NCBI GenBank assembly: GCA_964504915.1
Contig: CAZDFH010000003.1
Location: 62,001-126,000, forward strand
Reading direction: 5' to 3'
DNA from: CAJBLF01 sp964504915
GTDB lineage: Bacteria; Patescibacteriota; Gracilibacteria; Absconditabacterales; Absconditicoccaceae
DNA: 64,000 bases
Under the pieces are notes generated by a model. That model saw only the letters and a program-made list of their open reading frames with translations, had not been told where the DNA came from and did no database searches. Both the position numbers and the translations under genes were made by a program. This document shows, piece after piece, positions 56,238 through 64,000 of the stretch. How positions within the stretch are numbered: position 1 is the first letter of the stretch; each line of letters begins with the position of its first letter.

Positions 56238-56404
56238 TGTAGAGTGTACAGTTTATCATATTAAGAACACCCGTATTGCAAAACCATACACTATTAACTA
56301 TACACTATTAACTCAATTTTCCCCTTGAATCCTTGTTGCAAATAGCTATTCTGTATATGAGCATAGTAGAATATGCTTATTTTTTATTTAGTCAAAAAAA
56401 CATA

Positions 56405-57433
56405 ATGAAACTAGATGGAAAGAGTATCCAAGCTGCAATTATGCAACTCGTAGATGATTATAAATTCGATCCTTTCCAAGTATTGGAGATCGTGAAAGCT
56501 GGTATTAAATCAGGGTTCAAGAAGGATTTTGGTGATTTTAAAAAAGCTGAAATTGTAGTAAATATCGAGAATGATGGCTCTGTAAAAATTTATAAAGAAC
56601 TTGAAGTCGTGGAAGAAATAGAAGATGAAGATAGACAGGTTACCGTCAAGGAAGCTAAGAAGATTAGAAAAGATGCTGAGCTTGGAGAAAAATTACTAAT
56701 CGATGTCACTCCTGTGACTATGGAACTTTCTAGAATCGCTGCACAATCTGCAGCACAGACTATTAAACAAAGTCTCAAATCTATAGAGAGAGAAAGATTT
56801 TATGAGAAATTCCAAAATAAACAGTGAGAACTATTGAAGGCAAGAGTCATTAGAGTCCATGCAGATAGTGTGATCCTGGATATCGAGGGAACCGCAGTTG
56901 TGTTACAACCCGATGGACAGATACCAAACAGAATGTATGAACCAGGCGAAGAAATTTTTGTGCTCTTGAAACAGATTTCTAAAGGGCAAGGAGGTATCGT
57001 CTTGGAAATCACCCAGTCTACTACAGAATACATCGAAGCTATCCTGAGAAAAATTGTACCAGAATTGGATGATGGTACTATCACTATCGAGAAGATAGTT
57101 AGAATCCCAGGGAAAAGAACAAAGATAGTCGTTGCTTCTCATGAGGAGAAAGTAGATCCTGTCGGAGTCATGGTGGGAAGTAAGGGAGATAGGATTAACA
57201 CAGTACTTTCATTGTTGGATGGAGAAAAAATTGATTTCATCGAAGATACTGATGATATGCTTCTGCTAATTAGAAACTGTTTGAAGCCCGCACACATCGA
57301 TAATATAGAATTGCAGGACCATAGAGCTATTGTTTCTATCGAAGAAAGTCAGAAGGCACTAGCTATCGGAAAGTGAGCATCTAATGTGAAGCTAGCTTCA
57401 CAATTGACAGGATATCAAATAGAAATCATATAA
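56405..57433 (+). CDS. nusA: Transcription termination/antitermination factor NusA
   Basis: 342 residues. The N-terminal domain (LVDDYKFDPFQVLEIVKAGIKSGFKKDF), MELSRIAAQSAAQTIKQ, the S1 region, and KH domains with PVGVMVGSKGDRINTVL and ALAIGKGASNVKLASQLTGYQIEI match NusA. It binds RNA polymerase and nascent RNA. The acidic C-terminal repeats of some species are absent. Two Gly are TGA-coded, at KQGELLKAR and IGKGASN. The upstream interval 56238-56404 holds ACTATTAACTATACACTATTAAC microrepeats. Confidence 0.94.
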
Positions 57434-57493
57434 CTAGTAGTGAGTATAGAGTCCTGAGTAGTGAGTCATGTTTACTTTCCTAAAAGTTCATCT

Positions 57494-57871
57494 ATGAAAG
57501 GCGTGGACATCATAGACTTAGATTTGGTCAAACAAGATGATAGGGGTATGATTTTTGAATTTCTCAATAGGGATACGTCCAGATTACTTCTTGTAAAAAG
57601 GAAGAAATGAACAATCAGCGGTAAGCATTATCATACAGGAACGAACAAGATGAAAGATCCCGAGACACTTGTCATTATCGATGGCGAACTCGAGATGATT
57701 TTGCACAATGTGAAAACAGGAGAACACTTCTCAGCGAGATACAATCATCCAGTTATTTTTAAAATAGCTCCATTCATTTATCATGAGATTAGAGCTATTA
57801 CTGATATTATAATGCTCGATATGAATGGCATCGCAGATGATGATGATACCATCAAAATGAATCGTGAATAA
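57494..57871 (+). CDS. Cupin-fold protein (sugar isomerase-like)
   Basis: 125 residues. A TSRLLLVKRKKGTISGKHYHTGTNKMKDPETLVIIDGELEMIL segment (H-x-H and later G.L) and FKIAPFIYHEIRAI form the two cupin motifs, like WxcM/FdtA-type sugar ketoisomerases or unclassified single-domain cupins. No sugar-nucleotide genes are adjacent. Start ATG 57494. The TauE gene begins 23 bases after it. Confidence 0.75.
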
Positions 57872-57894
57872 TTTTTATTACTGCCTCATAGAGT

Positions 57895-58626
57895 ATGCTT
57901 TTCCGAATATCAATGGCCGTATTGGGCGTAATCATCTGAATGATCTCTGCCATTTCTGGGTGAGCAGGATTGATTAGCATCCCCGCTTTAATGCTTTTTG
58001 GGTTGCCTCCACAAGTAGCTATTGCAACTAGTAAATTTTCTGGCTTATGAAGTGCTATTGGAGCAATTGCTAAATTTCGGAAAGAGAAAAAAATATTGCG
58101 AAGGATCTCTTTACCTATGTGTATTCTAGCCATTGGCTGATGATATCTAGGGGCACATATTGTCATTGCTCTCAACGATCGTGTATTATCTATCGTAGTC
58201 TGAATACTTCTCTTGGTTTTGTTACCTATCGTATTGATGGGCAACATAGGTGTAGCACACACTGTCACATCCCAACTCAAAAAAATTATCTGATCTATCG
58301 TGTACTTTTTCCTTTCTATCGTGGGAGGTTTCTTTTGAGGGCTGGGGCCTTTGTTCATGGCCAATCTTATGTATTTCTTTGGACTAGATATTATCCAGGC
58401 AAATGCTACCGATTTTGTCCCTTACTTTTTTCTGAGTGTCACCTCTGTCATTGTACTGATATGACAATGATTTCTGGACCGAAAGCTTGCAATAATTTTG
58501 TTCGTAGGAAAATTATTATGAGGATATATTGGTGCACATCTCGCGATCAAAAAATGAACGAGACGAGTAAAAATAGTGTTTGCCATAGTGGTAGTAGCTT
58601 CTGCTGTGAAAATATTATTTTTCTAA
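57895..58626 (+). CDS. TauE/SafE family permease
   Basis: 243 residues, about seven or eight hydrophobic segments, visible only with TGA as Gly. The N-terminal GMISAISGGAGLISIPALMLFGLPPQVAIATSK is the TauE/SafE signature, and VGGFFGGLGPLFMANLMYFFGLDIIQANATDF is its second-half repeat. The family exports sulfite, sulfoacetate or related anions; substrate unknown. More than half of the glycines in the membrane segments are TGA-coded. Other open frames on both strands here are overlapping shadows. Confidence 0.88.
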
Positions 58627-58670
58627 TAGTTGACTACTTATATTCACCCACACCGATATACAACATGTAA

Positions 58671-58762
58671 AGCCACATCCCCGTAGCTTGTACGGGGCAG
58701 GTGCATGTGGCTCCAGAATATACAACCGGTTTGACTTCTAGGAGACGTATGCAATGCGTCTC
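58671..58762. repeat. Two hairpins between TauE and mutL
   Basis: AGCCACAT (58671-58678) pairs with ATGTGGCT (58705-58712), enclosing CCCCGTA/TACGGGG. Then GAGACG...CGTCTC at about 58742-58762. They lie between convergent genes and could terminate either transcript, though T-runs are lacking. Confidence 0.7.
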
Positions 58763-58786
58763 TACAGATGTGTGGGGTCTATTTTT

Positions 58787-60520
58787 TTATCTATCGAATA
58801 ATTTATCTACATTCCCCTTCTCGATTCTCACGAAGAATGGCCTGCCATGCTGACAGACGAACATTCATGGGATAGCGGTAAATCCTTCTTGGACGAGATG
58901 TTGCATTTCTTGATAGGATAATGGATCACCAGCCTTGATAGAAATCTTACATGCTTTGCTAGCGAAGATCTTGTCTAGAATATGATCGTATGCAATTTCT
59001 GGTAAATACAAAATATGATTGAGCAACACATCAATATCGACTCTGTACATGACAAAAATCTGTGGCACTGCGTAGACGACTAACTTATTTTCTGAAATCA
59101 GTGCACAGTCGAATCCCAAGTCATTCATCTGATTTATTTTCTCTTGGATGCTCGGCATTGATTGGATATCTACCGTAAGTGGTTGCAGCAACAGCTCTGC
59201 TTGTAATCATGATTTATCGTCGATATTTTTTTTCATTTTTTCAAAAGCGATTCTTTCTGCAAGTGCATGTTGATCTATGTAATATATCGCGTCACTCGAC
59301 TGCAGGATGATGTAGGTATCCCACACTTGTCCTACGATCTTATAGCTTCCAATTTCTTGGTTTCGAAAGGCTGGAGTCTCATCGTGTTCGAATGTACGTT
59401 TTCATTGCACGAATGGTTGAAAATCGTTGCTCGAAAAAAGATTATTTGGAGCATCAGATGTATGATGTATGCTTCATGATGTATGATCTCATACTAATGT
59501 AGCACTGGAAAATGTTGAATCATTAGCGATTTTGTTTTCACTCAGTGCTTTTTGTACAGTATGGAATACGATATCATACACTTTACCAGGATCAGCAAAT
59601 TTTACCTCTAATTTCCTAGGATGGACATTTACGTCTACCATCCCTGGAGTGCTTTCAATCATCAGGAAAGCGAATGGATATTCTCCTGGAGTGATTTGTC
59701 TGTGATATGCATCCATTAATGCCTTTTTGACGATTTTGTCCTGAACTGGTCTAGTATTTACATACATTCTCATATGCTCCGTAGATCCAAAACGAAGCTG
59801 ACTATCAGAGACAAAACCATGTAAGAGTATATCATCATCTTCATACATTATTGGCTTAAGATTAGCTGACCGATCTTTTTTGAAGATATCCTGCATCCTG
59901 GAAAAAACATCATCTGTCTTGGGAAGATCAAAGACAATCTTTTCATTCTTTTGGAAGACGAAGTGTTTGTCGTAATGATACAACGCCACGTCCACGAAGT
60001 AGTTGTAGCAATAAAAAAATTCAGTTTGAGAAGATTTGAGAAATTTGAGTCTCACTGGAACATTGTAAAACAAATCTTCCACCGTCACAATCGTTCCATG
60101 ACTAAATCCTACAGGCTGGTGTCTAATGAGCGACTTATTTTCCATCTTAGAGAGTTTACTTCCTATCTCGGCATATGCTGTCTTGGAAAGGATTGATGTC
60201 TTACTCACCTCTGCGATACTTGCTAAAGCCTCTCAGCGGAAGCCATAACTTCTGAGGTTGTACAAATCTTGTTCACCATTGATTTTGGATGTCGCATATC
60301 TCTCGAATAATAAATCCATATCCGAAAGCTCGATTCCACTTCCATTATCTTGGACACTAATCAAATTCTTTCCACCGTCGTTAATGGTGATAATAATGTC
60401 ATCAGCTCCTGCATCGAGACTATTTTCCAATAACTCTTTGAGAATACTGGCAGGTCTTTCGACAATTTCCCCTGCCTTGAGTCTATTGATGAGATATTCT
60501 GGCAATCTGCGAATCGGCAT
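58787..60520 (-). CDS. mutL: DNA mismatch repair protein MutL
   Basis: 577 residues. The GHKL N-terminus has RLPEYLINRLKAGEIVERPASILKELLENSLDAGA, QDNGSGI, and YGFRGEALASIAEVS (Gly TGA-coded), followed by VNVHPRKLEVKFAD. The C-terminal dimerisation domain has DQHALAERI and ends with CQHGRPFFVRI, the conserved CPHGRP-type motif. No DQHA-x2-E endonuclease set was verified beyond DQHALAER. MutL couples mismatch recognition by MutS to strand removal; mutS is not in this window. Confidence 0.94.
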
Positions 60521-60725
60521 ATTGGCTTCTAAAAATAAATTTTCGAATATTCAAATTATTCCAAATTTACGAAACACTTTAAGGTTGGCTTATTCTTACT
60601 TAAAAAGATCTACTTTGGAATAATCCGGAACAATTTATACATTTGTAAATTGCTTTTTACCTTTTTCCCTTGAATTTTCAACCGAGAATAGCATCTTATA
60701 GGATGACTTTACTCCTTCGAGCATT
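60521..60725. repeat. AT-rich dispersed repeat block upstream of mutL
   Basis: Contains ATTCCAAATTTACGAAACA, GGAATAATCCGGAACAATTTA and TACATTTGTAAATTGC, close to blocks at 13210-13355 and 61765-61905. No gene. Confidence 0.7.
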
Positions 60726-61145
60726 ATGCATAAACTAACATATTATCTCAAAAGATATCCTAACCGTATCAAGTATGGCCTTCTATTGGCAGATATCTTT
60801 GCTATGATTATAGCTGTGAGGGTAATTATCAATTATACGACTATCCAAGATACTATTGCCAGCACCACTCTAGAAAGGCAGATGAAAATGGCGGAGCTTG
60901 CGTTCACACAGAATTTTCTTACTCATTATGAGAGGTCTGATTTTGCTCAATATTTTCTACAACACGAAAACAATATGCTAGCCCCTGGTGAATATATCAT
61001 TAAATTTGAAGAGGCTACTAAAAAGACATTTTCTGGCAGCCTCAGTACAGATACATGATCTGCTAGCGAGACGGCTCAGCATAGTAATCTCATCACGTCA
61101 CCTCAAGCAGCATGGAAAAAATTCTTGAGTGATAAATTAAAATAG
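60726..61145 (+). CDS. Single-helix membrane protein of unknown function
   Basis: 139 residues. A basic N-terminus (KLTYYLKRYPNRIKYG) and one membrane helix (about 18-36), then a helical, probably extracytoplasmic region of about 100 residues. Not recognised. One TGA-coded Gly near residue 112. The layout fits a type II anchored protein. Confidence 0.7.
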
Positions 61146-61269
61146 ATGGGAGTACTTAGAACTTAGCATTTGTTTACCTGCAAGGAGGAAGAAATGAGTG
61201 CACGACCTACCATCTACGATCTACAAACTGCCAATTCATATCCATTTTATTCCATTACCTATTTTCCTC

Positions 61270-61764
61270 ATGAAAAAGTGAATCTATTGAATACTTAGTG
61301 TACTTGTTATAAGTACAATCTTTATCGTATGATGTGATAGCCCTGACAAAGTGCATCTCGGCGATACTGCTACCATTACCTATGTAGCGACCTTTGCTGA
61401 TGGTACGACATTTCAAAATTCTGGAGCTACTTTCCTTGTATGATCTGGGCAAGTTATCCCTGCCTTGGATGAATGAGTCCTTGGTATGAAAGTGGGTAAG
61501 ACCAAAACTCTCACCGTCGCTCCAGTCAAATGATTTGGTAATCTCTATGAGCAGAATAAAGTACAGAAAATTTCTAGGTTTCTTTTTGATAAGATTAAAA
61601 TCAAAATTACCAATTGAGCTCTTGTAGACTTCTGATGAATCACATGAATCATTAAGTGAGTAGAAAAAGGCACTCAGGGTGATGAGTTGGTACTTTTTGA
61701 CATTAATCCTAGAGAAACTTGGGATAACCTAGTGTACAAGGTGACACTTGTGAGTAAGAAGTAG
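61270..61764 (+). CDS. FKBP-type peptidyl-prolyl isomerase lipoprotein
   Basis: 164 residues. Signal peptide with lipobox FIVGC (the Gly before Cys is TGA-coded), then an FKBP domain: GDTATITYVATFADGTTFQNSG, GQVIPALDEGVLGMKVGKTKTLTVAP.KGFGNLYE. The domain has an insertion before its last strands. A secreted, lipid-anchored prolyl isomerase assisting folding of exported proteins. The start ATG 61270 fits a lipoprotein signal. Confidence 0.9.
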
Positions 61765-61905
61765 ATATAATTTACGAATTTACCAATTATTCCAAATTTA
61801 CGAAACAATTACAAAATTTAAAAATTTTAGAATTTTAAAATTATTTCGGAATAATTCTAGATAATTTGGAACAATTTGTACATTTTAAATGCATAAGCCG
61901 ATTAT
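61765..61905. repeat. AT-rich dispersed repeat block
   Basis: ATTCCAAATTTACGAAACAATT, AAAATTTTAGAATTTTAAAATT (inverted symmetry) and GGAACAATTTGTACATTT. Third copy of the block type at 13.2 and 60.5 kb. Confidence 0.7.
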
Positions 61906-64000
61906 ATGCAATTATTCAAAAGAGTTCTTCTATCTTTGTTCCCCGATGATATTGTCAATCAGTCGGTCAATCCTGCGAGTATGTTTATCTCGTTCATTTC
62001 TACTAAAGAGTTTTTTTCTGTCATAAATAGAAAAATTGTGGAGAATTATAAACTGAATCTTTTTGACGTCACGATAGATCCCTTCGAGTTTAAAATTGGA
62101 TTCAGCGAAAATATTCCTATCAAGCCCAAAGATGTAGATCTGTATTACAGTTATTCTGCAACAGCTAATTTGAATGGATACAGATTTTTTTCTCCAGCAA
62201 ATATTGCCAATAGTCTGAGTCTCGTTAGTGCGCTCTATGTCAAAGATCTCTTTGGGAAATACGACCCAGAGTATTTTCTTAATTTCCTCTATGCCGTTTA
62301 TCTGCTTAATTTCGTCTTTCTTGCAAGAATCAAAATATTTCCCCATCAGCAGAGAGATAAAAATTATAATTGGCTTGTAGATACGTTTTTTTCTTTTTAT
62401 GCATTTGTCTTCCAACAGACAGGCAAATCTGCGAATAAAAAACACCTCGAGGAAATCAAGAAAGCTATTCTCAATAAGACAGAGATATTTTTTCTTCTTC
62501 TGTCTGTATATCAGAGGTGTAACGCTGTTTTTCTCCATCAACATGCGAGTGATAGTGACCTATATTCTCGACTCTTCTATGATGAATTAAAATCTGAGAA
62601 CAAGCAAGATTTCTCTGCATTTATTGCATCGCATAAAGAATCCACCAAAAGCACTACGTTTTCTCGCTTAGAACACAAGGTCCTACAACAGATATTACCT
62701 GCCGATATTTTACTAAGATATCTTTTCTTGGATGCTGATATGTCGCTGGTCACTGAGGCTATCGTGGCTAAACTTTTTGATAAAAAAATCCTGGATGAAT
62801 TCCTTGCGGGCTTCCGTCATACAGATGATGGGCTTGAATCATTTCTACTATACATCACAGATTATAGGCACTTCAAGAAGAAATTTTTTGCTGGAGTACA
62901 AAAGTATGTTATCACCTTATTTAGAGATGCAGACCAAGAAGATCTTACTGAAGAACTAGATGATCTCATGTCATCTATCGGTGAAGATGTAGAAAATATT
63001 GATAGTTTTAAGATACCAGAAAGGATCAAAAAAGAATCTAAGCTTATGGAAAAAATTCTCAATTTTTATATTACGCTTATTGGATGATTCCGAGTTTCCA
63101 GAGGAGATAACTATTTTCTCAGACTATTTAGGAAACCTCTTATACAAAAATTAGCCCCCTGATTAGAGCCTCCTACTGAGAAAAATTACACCCTCATGTA
63201 TTATGGGGCACTCCTTCATCAATATGGCAAAAATGTCTTCTACTACAAATATACTGCGGATAATGTCAGAGCTGGTAAGCAAAAATTTATACTTCCCCTC
63301 AAGCCTAATAGCAAAAGCATCTATTCTAATATTTCCCTACTCAAATCATTCGACGAGCATTTCTTAGCTGTCATTCTCCAGGATATCAATCCCAAAGATA
63401 TTAGGATTTATCTCAAGCATAAAAAAATCTTAGAACTTTTTAGAGATCTCTTGGGAAAGCAGATATCTCTCTTGGTCAAGAGCAAGCGCCCCACCTTTCT
63501 CCAAAGTATTTATGGTGGGCTAGCTCAGCACATTGATGGGAATAGTTCTTTCCTCTCCTCGATCAAAAAATGATTGAGTGAAATGGATCTCTTCCATATC
63601 AAAGAGAATGTCTATAATATGGATTTTTGGGTATCTCAAATCTTTTATCAGTATCTGCATGGGGCAAAAATAGTGCTACGTACCAATTACTCTGACATGG
63701 CCATCTTGGGCATGTTTGCTCAGATTAGGGAGACGCTCTTTGGATTTTTACTCTACAGATGTTTTCTGCAGAGATCGTCTACGAGCACCACCAATCTCCA
63801 TCTCGACATTCTCCTGTATATGTACGTCAAAGAAGTCTTGCATATCGATGATGAATATGTGGCTAAGATTAGTAAAGTCATAGAGCATATTGCAGATACC
63901 TTCCAAGAGATTCTTACTCATTGGTTGTCTCTGGATGACAACAAAGATTTTCTCACTATTGGCATGGATAATTGGATTGCCTTCACTGCTGGGAAAAGTC
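61906..64000 (+). CDS. Large protein of unknown function, partial (C-terminus outside window)
   Basis: At least 698 residues from ATG 61906, continuing past the right edge. No signal peptide or long membrane helix; it is rich in Phe, Tyr, Leu and Lys with many helices. I recognise no domain or motif. Two TGA-coded Gly are seen in the first 560 residues. The size and the absence of motifs make it a candidate lineage-specific protein. Confidence 0.75.

Noticed and set aside
57852..58670. Longer open frames on both strands over the TauE gene
   Set aside because: Their translations lack any protein-like pattern, while the third frame gives an obvious TauE/SafE permease with TGA as Gly.

Overview
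The window reads correctly only if TGA is translated as glycine (genetic code 25). Every long gene has in-frame TGA where its family has Gly: the superoxide dismutase, the triosephosphate isomerase GGN and GHSERR segments, the MurF P-loop, the Arg-Gly-Trp-Phe-Arg-Gly stretch of IleRS (TGA and TGG side by side) and the sortase residue before its catalytic Cys. All genes end in TAA or TAG. That code, the AT-rich sequence, small genome-style gene set and archaeal-type ProRS point to a Patescibacteria/CPR bacterium of the Gracilibacteria (BD1-5/GN02) or Absconditabacteria (SR1) group; I cannot choose between the two from this window. Read in the standard code, most genes break into fragments, so the coordinates below are for the joined code-25 frames.

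Layout. 1-8.5 kb: one giant minus-strand surface protein (at least 2842 residues, running off the left edge) made of five tandem right-handed beta-helix modules behind a membrane segment and Cys-rich repeats. 8.7-14.4 kb: SOD, YraN, an S41 protease, a 2Fe-2S ferredoxin, a sigma factor, HU, a coiled-coil membrane protein, a methyltransferase and a convergent pyrimidine-dimer glycosylase. 14.5-22 kb: an isoleucyl-tRNA synthetase carrying three inserted phosphohydrolase-type domains (one Nudix, two histidine phosphatase), a histidine-kinase-like ATPase and ProRS. 22-24 kb: an IS200/REP-type transposase next to arrays of short GTCC...GGAC hairpins containing a 100-N assembly gap, then a sortase. 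24-35.5 kb: an SbcC-like ATPase, HIT protein, transporters, a degenerate M23 plus transglycosylase-like wall protein, PHP phosphoesterase and CysRS.

35.6-43.2 kb is one co-directional block: tpiA, gapA, pgk, an aminotransferase, serC, a serA-like dehydrogenase and a DUF1704 protein. It links triose phosphates to 3-phosphoglycerate and on to phosphoserine. 43.2-49.8 kb: an acidic repeat protein, MurF, an AI-2E family permease, rnpA, DUF192, bL9, tRNA-Pro(GGG) and three tandem decayed tRNA-Pro copies invaded by palindromes. 49.8-64 kb: a UvrB that stops before its second helicase domain, an orphan [FeFe]-hydrogenase H-cluster-like protein, RimO, HemW-like, NusA, a cupin, a TauE-type permease, MutL, an FKBP lipoprotein and a large unknown protein cut by the right edge.

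A striking genome-wide feature is the density of short repeats: GC-rich palindromes, AT-rich blocks, and low-complexity microrepeats (variants of AAGTTCT, GTTGAAA, ATGGAAA, GAACGATAGATAATT) that lie between genes and also in frame inside ileS, sbcC, rimO and hemW. DNA repair genes (UvrB, MutL, SbcC, dimer glycosylase), wall and surface genes and a short central-carbon-to-serine route make up most of the recognisable functions.
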